DNA of 64,000 nt from the NCBI RefSeq assembly GCF_052056295.1, contig NZ_CP182493.1:992001-1056000 (forward strand), written 5' to 3'. Below the pieces are notes generated by a model, which made no database searches, had not been told where the DNA came from, and saw nothing but the letters and a program-made list of their open reading frames with translations. The DNA comes from Catenovulum sp052056295 (lineage in GTDB: Bacteria > Pseudomonadota > Gammaproteobacteria > Enterobacterales > Alteromonadaceae). The position numbers were made by a program, and so were the translations under genes. Below are positions 35,431-44,557 of the stretch, in pieces (the stretch's first letter is position 1; each line of letters starts with the position of its first letter).

Positions 35431-35961
35431 CTAAAACAGCGTAATATCACTTTCATCTTCTTGGTCGGCAGGCGTTTGTTGACCTTTTTTCTGCAGCATA
35501 AGTTCAATTGCTTGGCTAACCGATGCACCTTGCATTATGTAGTCATAAACTTCTTTTTCATCAACTAAACAGTATTGCTGCACTAACTTTTCACGTAAGT
35601 CTGACCAAGGAGAAGCTTTGCGAATCATTTCTTCCATCGCCAGCAAATCAGCAAGCTCTTCTAAACCGGAAGATACATGAGCTAAACGCTGCGATAGCCT
35701 ATCGTAAAATTGTAGCGCGATAATGGCTTTTTTAATTTGCTGATTCATTGCCTCAGTTGCTTGTGCTGTTTCTTGGCTATCTACTTTATTTTGCAGTGCT
35801 TCGCATTGAGCAGAAACTTCACTACAAAACTCAATAACTTTACCAATTGAGACATCACCGTCTGATAAGCCTAAATGAATTTGTGCGACAGACAAAGACA
35901 ATAACCTAGCGGTTTCAGCACGAAAACATTCAGTCGACAGTTCCTTATCAGGCTGTTCCAT
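35431..35961 (-). CDS. Hypothetical helical protein with a CheZ-like motif
   Basis: 176 residues, acidic and almost all helical, without signal peptide or membrane helix. LQFYDRLSQRLAHVSSGLEELADLL in the middle resembles the CheZ phosphatase helix region (QFQD-type motif), and the tail DEDESDITLF resembles a CheY-binding C terminus. CheY~P phosphatase or another response-regulator partner is possible but unproven. The start ATG 35961 has AGGAGAG upstream. No chemotaxis gene is adjacent. It converges with the fdhD operon. Confidence 0.6.
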   Translation of the reverse strand: MEQPDKELSTECFRAETARLLSLSVAQIHLGLSDGDVSIGKVIEFCSEVSAQCEALQNKVDSQETAQATEAMNQQIKKAIIALQFYDRLSQRLAHVSSGLEELADLLAMEEMIRKASPWSDLREKLVQQYCLVDEKEVYDYIMQGASVSQAIELMLQKKGQQTPADQEDESDITLF

Positions 35962-36108
35962 ATTCTCTCCTAACTTATACTATTTAGGGCATTTTTTTCA
36001 GTATAGAAGACAGCTAAACAGCTCGCCAATTAATTTGTTAATGAAATAGCATCTAGCCAACAAGAGTAGTATTCTAAATAATCAATAAAGTGCAGGGTTA
36101 AGCAAAAT

Positions 36109-37485
36109 ATGTTGAATTGGGATCTACTTTTAAATGGCCAACGCCGCAAAGACAGGCACGGTAGCGGCAGTACAGTTTTATCCGCCAACGGCAGAGTTGA
36201 GTTAGAACGAGATTATGATCGTATCTTATTCGCAACCCCTACCCGCCGCATGGGGGATAAAACCCAAGTATTCCCGTTAGAGCGCAACGACAGCGTGCGC
36301 AACCGCTTAACCCATTCGCATGAAGTGTCTAGTCTTGCCCGCAGTATTGGCATTCGTTTAGCGTTTGATTTTAGACAGCAGATTTTTGGCGAAGACGCAG
36401 ACAAAGATATTGAACGCTGTGTGCCTGCATTGCTTGCAGCAATTGGCCTTGCGCATGATTTAGGCAATCCACCTTTTGGTCATCAAGGCGAAAAGGCTAT
36501 TCAAAACTGGTTTAAGCGCAACGAAACAAAAGTATTTGGTGAATTAAAACATCCTGATAGCCATGACTTTTTGGGCTTTGACGGCAATGCGCAAACCTTC
36601 AGATTAGTCACGCGCTTACAAATTCTTAATGACACTTTTGGTTTAAACCTCACCTATGCAACTTTAGCATCTATGCTTAAATATCCAGTATCAAACAAAG
36701 CGGCAAAACCTTTGGGATGGAAAAAAGCCGGATATTTCGCATCTGAACAAGCAATTGTTGAAGACGTTTGGCAACAAACAGGTTTAGCCGAAGGTTTACG
36801 CCACCCCTTCACTTTTGTCATGGAAGCCTGCGACGATATCGCCTATATAGTGTTAGATGCAGAAGACATAGTGAAAAAAGACATAGCATCGTTTTCTGAC
36901 ATAGTGGACCACCTGCAGCATATGAACCCAGACGATGTTGTTACTCAAAATGTGCTAGCTGCGGCTAAAAGCAAAAACAAAGAATTTAAAAACGCGGGTT
37001 TAAGCCCGAAAGAGCTTAACGATGTGTCAATGCAAATGTTTAGAGTGTATGCGATTAGCGCTATGGTTAAAGCTATCCTCAACACGCTGGTTAGCGACAT
37101 TAACAATATTATGTTGGGGCAAACACCTGCAAGTTATAGTTTGTTAGAAACCAGTGAAGCCGCGCAATTTTGTAAAGCCATGCGTAAATTTGATTATGTA
37201 CACGGGTATCGACATAAATCAGTGTTAGAGCTTGAACTCAAAGGCAATAACTATATATCTGGCATAATGGATATGTTATGGATAGGCATAAGCAACGAAG
37301 GGCAAGATAACTTGTTTTCACAATATGCCTACCAGCGCTTATCCGAAAATTACCGCCGAATTTATGCTGAATCGGAAATGAGTGATAATTACCGCAAAGC
37401 CCAATTATTAGCAGATGCAGTTTCGGGCATGACCGACAGTTACCTGATTTATTTGCACGACGAGTTAAAAAACCTGCATGGCTAA
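36109..37485 (+). CDS. dgt: Deoxyguanosinetriphosphate triphosphohydrolase-like HD protein
   Basis: 458 residues. It is predicted to split dNTPs into deoxynucleoside and triphosphate, which controls dNTP pools. HD-domain metal ligands are visible in RLTHSHEVSSLARSIG, IGLAHDLGNPPFGHQGE, and the later FVMEACDDIAYIVLDAED. RRKDRHGS and FATPTRRMGDKTQVFPLE near the start are typical of the family. It overlaps the next gene by eight bases. Confidence 0.9.
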   Translation: MLNWDLLLNGQRRKDRHGSGSTVLSANGRVELERDYDRILFATPTRRMGDKTQVFPLERNDSVRNRLTHSHEVSSLARSIGIRLAFDFRQQIFGEDADKDIERCVPALLAAIGLAHDLGNPPFGHQGEKAIQNWFKRNETKVFGELKHPDSHDFLGFDGNAQTFRLVTRLQILNDTFGLNLTYATLASMLKYPVSNKAAKPLGWKKAGYFASEQAIVEDVWQQTGLAEGLRHPFTFVMEACDDIAYIVLDAEDIVKKDIASFSDIVDHLQHMNPDDVVTQNVLAAAKSKNKEFKNAGLSPKELNDVSMQMFRVYAISAMVKAILNTLVSDINNIMLGQTPASYSLLETSEAAQFCKAMRKFDYVHGYRHKSVLELELKGNNYISGIMDMLWIGISNEGQDNLFSQYAYQRLSENYRRIYAESEMSDNYRKAQLLADAVSGMTDSYLIYLHDELKNLHG

Positions 37486-38257
37486 AATTGCGCAATCAGA
37501 TGTTATCCTCAAAAAGCGTTTGCAGCGTTTTTTTGACCAGCACAACAATAGTGGTCGACAACAGGTTAAACAAATCGTCAATAGGTTAAACCAGCTGGGT
37601 ACTGTATATCTGTTTGGTGGCGCTATCCGCGATATAGCTTTGCAAGGCATACGCAATTTTTATGGCGACTTAGATTTTGTTGTTGACTGCAATGCACAAA
37701 AGCTCAAAAGTTTGATGCAAGGTTTTGCCCAAGATATGCAGGTGCATTTTAATAAATTTGGTGGCTATCGGCTGTATTGCCAAAAATGGTATTTAGATGT
37801 GTGGCCACTTGAACACACTTGGGCATTTCAGCAACAGCTAGTGAAGTATCAAACAGTAGAGAGTTTATTAAAAACCACTATTTTAAATTGGGATGCAATT
37901 GTCTATAACACCCAAACCCAGCAACTGATTCATAATGAAGATTATTTTTCGGCGATTAAAACTGGCACGTTGGACTTACAATTAGCAGAAAATCCTAATC
38001 CACTCGGTGCTTATGTGCGAATTTTACGCTGTATTGTGCATAAACCCGTGCAACATATTACCGCTGAGCTACACCAATATTTGCAGCAACAACACCTATT
38101 GTTTGATCAAGCACAAGTAATTGAATATGAAACAGCTCATTATCGCCAATGTTATTTGACCGAGATAAAGCCAAACATTTATCATGCATTTTTTGCTGCT
38201 CCCTCAGCTCCACAACTGGCGAATAGCCTGCAACAAAGCAACTTAGATTTATTATGA
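37478..38257 (+). CDS. Nucleotidyltransferase with poly(A)-polymerase head domain
   Basis: 259 residues. The N-terminal half carries the class II poly(A)/CCA-polymerase head: YLFGGAIRDIAL and GDLDFVVD, with the two metal-binding aspartates. The usual RNA-binding neck, body and tail domains are missing, so it is neither a full CCA enzyme nor PcnB. The substrate is unknown. It overlaps dgt (8 bases) and the next gene (4 bases), implying translational coupling. Confidence 0.75.
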   Translation: MAKIAQSDVILKKRLQRFFDQHNNSGRQQVKQIVNRLNQLGTVYLFGGAIRDIALQGIRNFYGDLDFVVDCNAQKLKSLMQGFAQDMQVHFNKFGGYRLYCQKWYLDVWPLEHTWAFQQQLVKYQTVESLLKTTILNWDAIVYNTQTQQLIHNEDYFSAIKTGTLDLQLAENPNPLGAYVRILRCIVHKPVQHITAELHQYLQQQHLLFDQAQVIEYETAHYRQCYLTEIKPNIYHAFFAAPSAPQLANSLQQSNLDLL

Positions 38258-38682
38258 AGCTCAGATATATTTTTGCCCTTGGCATTCCACTGTTTGCGGT
38301 ATTAACCGGACTTTCTTTTTATTTTTATTGGCAAGACAACCACCAAGTTTTAGCTCAAGTGGAAGCGCAGCAAACACAAGCAGCAATTGAATTTGCTAAA
38401 AAAAATGATCAAATGGCTTGTTTAAGCCAAGTGATTCAACAAAGTGAAAACTGCCGTGAAGCCAATTGCACCGTCGGCTTAAAAGTGTTTTTAAGCCACT
38501 GTATTCAGCATGCTGCGACAAACGAGCAGCTATGCGAAGGTGTACCTGAGCTGCACGACTACTTAGCAAAAGTAAGTTGGTCTGTGTCTGTGTGCCGCAA
38601 AGCCAAAGTGCGTAACGGCAATTGCAGCAATATAGTTAATGAAATCCCACAATTATGCGCCACTACTAACACCAGCTTGTAA
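38254..38682 (+). CDS. Small Cys-rich exported membrane protein, unknown function
   Basis: 142 residues. One N-terminal membrane helix (IFALGIPLFAVLTGLSFYFYW) and a short coiled-coil-prone segment (QVEAQQTQAAIEFAKK) precede a probably periplasmic part with eight cysteines (MACL, ENCREANC, HCI, LCEG, VCRK, NCSN, LCAT), likely paired as disulfides. No family recognised. ATGA overlap with the preceding gene. Its end overlaps the convergent downstream gene by 30 bases. Confidence 0.65.
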   Translation: MKLRYIFALGIPLFAVLTGLSFYFYWQDNHQVLAQVEAQQTQAAIEFAKKNDQMACLSQVIQQSENCREANCTVGLKVFLSHCIQHAATNEQLCEGVPELHDYLAKVSWSVSVCRKAKVRNGNCSNIVNEIPQLCATTNTSL

Positions 38683-39699
38683 ATCTTCACAAAAGGCATA
38701 AAACAGGCAATCATTTAACGCAATTCTGTGATTGGTGGTTGCCATAAAAATACGCAATTTATGCCGAGTTAATATCTGACCATCTTTACAATAAATAATG
38801 CTGTCGGACTGCACCTCGCCTGCTTCATTTCTCACGGTAAAAGGTGCACAACCTATATTTGACCAACCAATTAAACAATCGGCACGGGTAATCCCCATAT
38901 TGTGCTGTTCAATGTCTGAAACTAAAGTGACGTCTGCATCAGGGTCATTTTTGTCGGCAAAAACCATTTTGGTTTTAGGATCTAGCTCCAAGCGCAGTGG
39001 ATGTTCAACAATATCCACCAACATATAATGATGACCAGCAAATAAATTATCTGCCATTAGAAATTCATGCACACCTTGATAGGCCATCTCATGCGCTTGT
39101 TGGTCTTTCGCTCCACCACATTCAACCGTCACTATCGGACAATTAAAATTTTGTTCCATTAAAGAGCCAAGTGATAAACGTGTATACATCATGGTTTGAC
39201 AAAAAAACGAGGCTAGCGCTTGCACTTGCATATCTATCCGAGTTGCCACACAAAATGACGGACTCGTACCTGAAGTATTGTGCATATCAATCACAGCTTC
39301 GGCTTTAACTTCATTGATAGCTTGCAAAATACTGCCTGCTCTTTGGGTAACAGCAGCATCATCTTTATTCAAATTAAAACATCTATTTAAATCGTGTACA
39401 TCATCAACATATCTGTTGGTAAACACGGGTTGCTGCTGCGCTGCCTCAACCGAACAAATAACAAAACGCACATTGGTCATAGGGGTAATTTTGCTTTGCA
39501 AAAACCTATGCACTGCAATAAAACCCGAAGGCTCATTGCCATGCACCAACACACTAACAACCCTTGTTCTATTGGTGATATGCCCTTGCATGTCAATCAC
39601 AGTAGGGCCGTGTAAACTCAACAACCATTCGGTTGGGTCTGCGGGTAAATGTAAATTCTCTGCATGGGTATAGCGTAATTTTTTTAATGTTATTGCCAT
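38653..39699 (-). CDS. Succinylglutamate desuccinylase/aspartoacylase-family hydrolase
   Basis: About 348 residues. A zinc carboxypeptidase-like fold: VLVHGNEPSGFIAVHRFL holds the HxxE zinc site near residue 55, followed by DLNRCF (Arg/Asn substrate motif), VIDMHNTSGTSP with the third His, and VTVECGG with the catalytic Glu. The family deacylates N-acyl amino acids. The exact substrate is not predictable. ATG 39699 has GGGAG upstream. It overlaps the stop of the preceding ligase-like gene, so the two probably act together. Confidence 0.82.
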   Translation of the reverse strand: MAITLKKLRYTHAENLHLPADPTEWLLSLHGPTVIDMQGHITNRTRVVSVLVHGNEPSGFIAVHRFLQSKITPMTNVRFVICSVEAAQQQPVFTNRYVDDVHDLNRCFNLNKDDAAVTQRAGSILQAINEVKAEAVIDMHNTSGTSPSFCVATRIDMQVQALASFFCQTMMYTRLSLGSLMEQNFNCPIVTVECGGAKDQQAHEMAYQGVHEFLMADNLFAGHHYMLVDIVEHPLRLELDPKTKMVFADKNDPDADVTLVSDIEQHNMGITRADCLIGWSNIGCAPFTVRNEAGEVQSDSIIYCKDGQILTRHKLRIFMATTNHRIALNDCLFYAFCEDLQAGVSSGA

Positions 39700-41165
39700 G
39701 GTCGCTCCCATTGATGCACTGGCGCACCTGATACACTTTGTTGCTGGTAAAACTTCAACATCTCAATACAAGCATAGTGCCTATGCTGCGTTTGCTCAAA
39801 ATAATGCAGCGCGGCTTTTTGCCAATTTGCACCTGTTGCATTTTGTTCTACTCTTCGCTGAATAATCGCTAAATAGTATTCAGCTTCTGCATTACAAATA
39901 CCTAATAAAATCAAACCTGTTTTGGCAATTTCTAACGAGTTCAACACCACTTGTTTAATAGGTTGATGAGTCACGTGATATTGTTCGACGTCTGGCCAAT
40001 AAATGGATGCATTTAAACCATGTTGCGCTGCGCGGTAAAAGTTATTGTCGACTATTTCAAACGGCATAATCGCCGAATATGCCTCCATTTGCTGGCTCAA
40101 ACCATAAGCTAACCCAACTGAAAACGCTGCATTGGCGACCATATCTTCAACCGTTGGCCCTGCGGGTAATGCACGAAATTCAATGCGGATATGCCCTGTT
40201 GCTTGGTGGCAATATACAGGTCTGTGCCAATTCCATACAGTGCCCATATGCAAACATAACTCAGATAATTCGGGTAAACCTTCACCTTGATGTGCTGGGA
40301 ATAAGTTTGGTAGTAACACTGGGTATAGCGCAACTGCTTCGGCATATAAACTCCAGGCACTTTGTTTTAACCAACCTAAACCTAAATTGACCCGCGCTGG
40401 TAATTGGCGCGCGACCAAATCACGTACGCGGCAATCTAATACCTGTTTAAGCAAAGCAATACGTGTTTCGTCCCAAACCACTTTACCTAAAAAAATTGGC
40501 GAATTGCCACTAGCTGCCGTGACCAAAGCTTGGCTCAACATAGCTGCGTTATACACATCAACAAAAGCACCTGGCGGTACCATCATATGCACTTGAAAAG
40601 ACGTATTCGCCCCTTCGGCGGTTACATCCTCCACTTGCATATGTACATCCTCTTCACCATGAATATCTATTTGAAAAGGAGCACCACGGTTAATTTTTAA
40701 TTGATCAACCAAAATATGATAGCGCTCTAAATCTGTCATATTTTGTTTGAGTAAATCATTTGGCCTAAGTGTTGGCAAAATACCTATAGCAGTCGCGTGG
40801 GTACCTAAATCACGACAACAATCATTTAACTGATTCAACCTCTGCGTCATTTGCTCCGCCATGTGGCTAAAAGCTTTATCGTCTAACGGGACGGGAGGAA
40901 CATTGAGTTCGAGGTTATACTGATTAATTTCGTGTTGAAAAACCGAGTCGTGCAACTTGGCCAAAACTTGCTGATTACTCAGTTGGCAGTGGCCTTCAGA
41001 ATCTGTGAGGTAAAGTTCAAGCTCAGCACCCAATTTTAACGAGGCTTGGCCAAAATTAGGCCGCGCCATTATTAATTTAAGTTCGTCGAGTTGTTGGTGC
41101 AGCCTTTGTTTAAACTGAACAAAATCTTCTGGCGAAAAACATTGTTTGTTGACGTTTTGTCCCAT
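39690..41165 (-). CDS. Glutamate-cysteine-ligase family (GCS2-like) protein
   Basis: About 491 residues. It contains the GCS2-type ATP-grasp-like carboxylate-amine ligase signature: LKLGAELELYL near residue 45, EINQYNLELNVPP, GILPTLRPNDL, and FRALPAGPTVEDMVANAAF. Family members join Glu or other carboxylates to an amine. Whether this makes gamma-glutamylcysteine is unclear. The start is ATG 41165. It is upstream of, and overlaps, the AstE-like hydrolase, hinting at paired formation and hydrolysis of an amide. Confidence 0.8.
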   Translation of the reverse strand: MGQNVNKQCFSPEDFVQFKQRLHQQLDELKLIMARPNFGQASLKLGAELELYLTDSEGHCQLSNQQVLAKLHDSVFQHEINQYNLELNVPPVPLDDKAFSHMAEQMTQRLNQLNDCCRDLGTHATAIGILPTLRPNDLLKQNMTDLERYHILVDQLKINRGAPFQIDIHGEEDVHMQVEDVTAEGANTSFQVHMMVPPGAFVDVYNAAMLSQALVTAASGNSPIFLGKVVWDETRIALLKQVLDCRVRDLVARQLPARVNLGLGWLKQSAWSLYAEAVALYPVLLPNLFPAHQGEGLPELSELCLHMGTVWNWHRPVYCHQATGHIRIEFRALPAGPTVEDMVANAAFSVGLAYGLSQQMEAYSAIMPFEIVDNNFYRAAQHGLNASIYWPDVEQYHVTHQPIKQVVLNSLEIAKTGLILLGICNAEAEYYLAIIQRRVEQNATGANWQKAALHYFEQTQHRHYACIEMLKFYQQQSVSGAPVHQWERPWQ

Positions 41166-41273
41166 GCACTTGCGCAACCATACTTGCTTTAGCTTGTTTA
41201 ATATTTAGCCAAGTAAAGCGTTTTTGCAAGTTTGCTTTAGCGCAGTAACAAGCTGTGCTATAGCCAAATGAGT

Positions 41274-42977
41274 TTATGACGAGCAGCTATAATGACTAAT
41301 ACCACCTACGCCAAACAAAGCTGTTGGACGTAAGCTATAATATTTATCTTCAATATCATTTGATTGTTCCGCAAATGGGTTAGACAACACCTGCTGAAGC
41401 TCAGCTATTAAGGAATAATCACCGTTGGCAGCCGCCTGATAAGCAGGCACAACTAGCCATTCTCGCCAAGTGAATTTAGGATTGACCGCTAACATTTTTT
41501 CACGCAAAGCTGCAGTATTTTCATCAGCCTTAACCGCCGAACGCCATTTTTGCAACCACTGTTGCCATTGGGCTTGTAGCTCACCTGACGCTTGCGCATA
41601 AAAAGATTTTTGTAAACCAGTTATCTCTTGTGGCACATGCGAAAGCTCACGGAAAAACATATTGTAATCTACCTGTGTTTTCACCATAAGTTGCAGCAGC
41701 TCAACCAAAAGTGCTTCGTCAAATTGCGCCAAACCAAGTTTTGCAGCCCACATGGCTTCCAACTTTTGATGCATTATGTGCGAAAAACCTGCTTGAATAT
41801 CCGCGAGCTTTTCGAGCGCTTCAGGCAGATTTTGCAATACGTGCTCTAAGCTTAAACAGAACATGGCAAAGTTTTTTTCTGCCGCCACCGGCTGATTAAA
41901 AAAAGCAAAATGGCGACCACCGCCTGTCCAAGGTTGGAACATAGGTTCAAACAATTCACAAAAACCAAAGGGGCCATAATCTAGCGTATAACCACCAGCA
42001 GCACAGTTATCCCCATTAAAATTACCTTGGCAAAACCCAACGCGCATCCAGTTGGCAACCAATGTGGTTAAACGCTCGCGAAATTCACTGGCCAGTAGTA
42101 AAACTTTGTCGGCAAAATCAAGCTGCGGGTCTATTTGTTGACTATATTCACGATCAATTAAATGTTGAATAATCAGTTCAAGTTCTTCTAACGCTTTGTC
42201 ATGTTCATTCACACGAGCGCGGCGAGCGAATAACTCTATTTGACCAACACGCAAAAACGACGGCGCAACTCTGGTAGAAATAGCGACTGGATTAGCAAGC
42301 ATAGTTTCAGGATCGTGTGAATGTGAACCTTCAAAATACCAAGGGCGATCAACTCTTTCAGTTTTAGACACAAACAAACTCAGTGAACGCGAAGTTTCAA
42401 TACCTAACGCATGCATATGTTCTTGTGCAAGGAATTCGCGTACGCTTGAGCGCAAAACAGCTCTGCCATCACCACCGCGACAATAAGGTGTTCTGCCCGC
42501 GCCTTTTAACTGCATTTCCCAGCGTTTGCCCTGACTGACTAACTCCAATACAGAAATAGCGCGGCCGTCCCCATATCCATTGCCAGTTCTAAAAGGGCAT
42601 TGTTGGGTATATTCAGTGCCGTAAATTGACAGCGCATAACCAGTCGCCCAACCAACTGGTGACATAGCCTGTGGTAATTGCGACAGATCTCCAGAAAACA
42701 TGCGGACAAAATCTGGATCTTGCGCCAAACTATCGTCAAAAGCTAATTCTGCAAATAACGTTTGGCTGTGCGCTATATATTCAGCATCAGCTAATGGCGT
42801 GGGTTTAACTGGCACATAATGGCCAGAGAAGACCTCGCGAGGATTATAATCATCACCTGATTCTGTCGCTTCAGGATCTGCAGTTAAAAAATCTAACAAG
42901 GAATAGTCCGCCAACTCTGCAACTTGCGTTAACTTAGTCACTTTGTTGTCGGTTTTTTCTGATTGTTTAATACTCAT
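41274..42977 (-). CDS. selO: Protein adenylyltransferase SelO
   Basis: 567 residues. A pseudokinase-fold enzyme that transfers AMP to Ser, Thr or Tyr of proteins and is linked to redox stress. Motifs: GDGRAISVLELVSQGKRWEMQLKGAGRTPYCRGGDGRAVLRSSVREFLAQE in the N-terminal lobe, and GFCQGNFNGDNCAAGGYTLDYGPFGF with the metal ligands. The C-terminal SCSS corresponds to the CxSS tail that holds selenocysteine in animals. It lies eight bases downstream of marC on the same strand. Confidence 0.95.
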   Translation of the reverse strand: MSIKQSEKTDNKVTKLTQVAELADYSLLDFLTADPEATESGDDYNPREVFSGHYVPVKPTPLADAEYIAHSQTLFAELAFDDSLAQDPDFVRMFSGDLSQLPQAMSPVGWATGYALSIYGTEYTQQCPFRTGNGYGDGRAISVLELVSQGKRWEMQLKGAGRTPYCRGGDGRAVLRSSVREFLAQEHMHALGIETSRSLSLFVSKTERVDRPWYFEGSHSHDPETMLANPVAISTRVAPSFLRVGQIELFARRARVNEHDKALEELELIIQHLIDREYSQQIDPQLDFADKVLLLASEFRERLTTLVANWMRVGFCQGNFNGDNCAAGGYTLDYGPFGFCELFEPMFQPWTGGGRHFAFFNQPVAAEKNFAMFCLSLEHVLQNLPEALEKLADIQAGFSHIMHQKLEAMWAAKLGLAQFDEALLVELLQLMVKTQVDYNMFFRELSHVPQEITGLQKSFYAQASGELQAQWQQWLQKWRSAVKADENTAALREKMLAVNPKFTWREWLVVPAYQAAANGDYSLIAELQQVLSNPFAEQSNDIEDKYYSLRPTALFGVGGISHYSCSS

Positions 42978-42985
42978 AAAAAAGT

Positions 42986-43612
42986 CTAACCACTCACTGA
43001 ATTGTAATAGCTGAATAATCCCGATAACACTGCATTCATAGCCACGGCAGACAATATAAGTCCCATTACTCGGCTAACAACACTTGCACCAGTTTCGCCA
43101 ATTAAACTTACAATCCGATTGGCGGCGAGCATTAACAACAAAGCTATAAATAAGATAACCAGAATAATGCCTGTTGTGATGGTTTGCTCGACCAGAGAAT
43201 ATCTATGATTATCTGTCAGCAATACAGCTGCCATCATAGCACCAGGTGAAGCAATTGAAGGGATAGCCAGCGGGAACACTGCTGCGTTTGCAGCTTTATC
43301 GACCATGCCGAGTTCTTGCTCTGGTTTGCTGTCGCCAAAAATCATCGTCAGTGCAAATAAAAACAATACAACACCACCGGCAACTTGAAAGGCTGGCAAA
43401 GGAATTTCCATCGCATCAAGCAATATTTCGCCAAGTACAACAAAAAACACCAAAACCAAAGCGGCAATCACTATAGCTTTAACTGCCACTTTGTTTTTCT
43501 CGGCAGTCGTTTTTAATGCGGCAGTCACAGCAATAAAAACAGGTATAGTGCCTATCGGGTCGATAACAGCCCATAACAGAACAAATTTGTGAATTATGCT
43601 ATCCATTGACAC
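42986..43612 (-). CDS. MarC-family integral membrane protein
   Basis: 208 residues with six predicted membrane helices. Typical features are FVLLWAVIDPIGTIPVFIAVT at the start, VAGGVVLFLFALTMIFG, and VFPLAIPSIASPGAMMAAVLLTDN. Function unsettled; a drug-efflux role was once proposed for MarC but not supported. Cotranscription with selO is likely from the eight-base gap. Confidence 0.88.
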   Translation of the reverse strand: MSMDSIIHKFVLLWAVIDPIGTIPVFIAVTAALKTTAEKNKVAVKAIVIAALVLVFFVVLGEILLDAMEIPLPAFQVAGGVVLFLFALTMIFGDSKPEQELGMVDKAANAAVFPLAIPSIASPGAMMAAVLLTDNHRYSLVEQTITTGIILVILFIALLLMLAANRIVSLIGETGASVVSRVMGLILSAVAMNAVLSGLFSYYNSVSG

Positions 43613-43798
43613 CTCGTACTTAGCATAAAAAACAAGTTTAAACCTTTAAAATACCTTTAGCTAGCCGTATTAAGTCAAGTAAACCCTCACAGCTTGTTAT
43701 AAGTTTTTATCTGCCAATTTAATAAACTACTTGCACTCAGTTGCTGGATCACAATAATGTGCGGTTTGATATTTAAACCAACAAAAGTTCTGAATCCC

Positions 43799-44521
43799 AT
43801 GACCGACCAGCCGCAAGACAGACTCGAACAAGCCAAAGAAAAAGGCCGTTTTATTCGTGAAGTTAAAAGTTTTGTAACCCGCCAAGGGCGTTTAACCAAA
43901 GGCCAACAAGCGGCAATAGACGAATATTGGGATCAATACGGTTTAACTCACGAACAAGGTGTGTTTGACTGGCAAGTAATATTTGGCAATAACAACCCTG
44001 TTGTTTTAGAAATTGGTTTTGGTATGGGTGCATCATTGGTTGAAATGGCTAAAAATGCCCCTGAAAAAAACTTTGTTGGTATTGAAGTGCACTTGCCAGG
44101 TGTTGGCGCCTGTTTAAAAGACGCCACAACAGAAGGTGTAAAAAACTTGCGTTTAATCAACCATGATGCAGTCGCAATTTTAAAAGACTGTATTAGCGAT
44201 GCTTCACTAGCCTGTGTGCAATTATTCTTCCCTGATCCTTGGCATAAAAAACGCCACCACAAACGCCGTATAGTTCAAACAGAATTTGCCCAACTGTTAG
44301 CGCAAAAACTGACAACGGGCGGAGTTTTCCATATGGCGACCGACTGGGAAAATTACGCAGAACATATGTTGGAAGTGATGTCGGCACAAGCAAACTACAA
44401 AAACCAATCACCAACTGGAGATTATATGCCACGCCCAGAGCATAGACCGCTAACTAAATTTGAACAGCGCGGTCATAGACTTGGACATGGCGTATGGGAC
44501 TTAATGTTTGAGAAAATTTAA
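43799..44521 (+). CDS. trmB: tRNA (guanine-N7-)-methyltransferase
   Basis: About 240 residues. It methylates G46 of tRNA with S-adenosylmethionine. Motifs: VLEIGFGMGASLVEMA (SAM binding), NFVGIEVHLPGVGACL, QLFFPDPWHKKRHHKRRIVQ (catalytic region), and PLTKFEQRGHRLGHGVWDL at the C terminus. An in-frame ATG at 43757 would add 14 residues. The later start gives the family's usual length, and neither has a clear ribosome site. Confidence 0.95.
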   Translation: MTDQPQDRLEQAKEKGRFIREVKSFVTRQGRLTKGQQAAIDEYWDQYGLTHEQGVFDWQVIFGNNNPVVLEIGFGMGASLVEMAKNAPEKNFVGIEVHLPGVGACLKDATTEGVKNLRLINHDAVAILKDCISDASLACVQLFFPDPWHKKRHHKRRIVQTEFAQLLAQKLTTGGVFHMATDWENYAEHMLEVMSAQANYKNQSPTGDYMPRPEHRPLTKFEQRGHRLGHGVWDLMFEKI

Positions 44522-44529
44522 TCGAATCG

Positions 44530-44557
44530 ATTTAGCGCTTTAACTCAAGCGCTAAAT
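44530..44557. terminator. Hairpin between convergent trmB and sugar transporter
   Basis: ATTTAGCGCTT-TAACTC-AAGCGCTAAAT is an 11-base perfect stem that includes the stop codon of the transporter. It could stop either transcript, although U-runs are weak. Confidence 0.5.
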
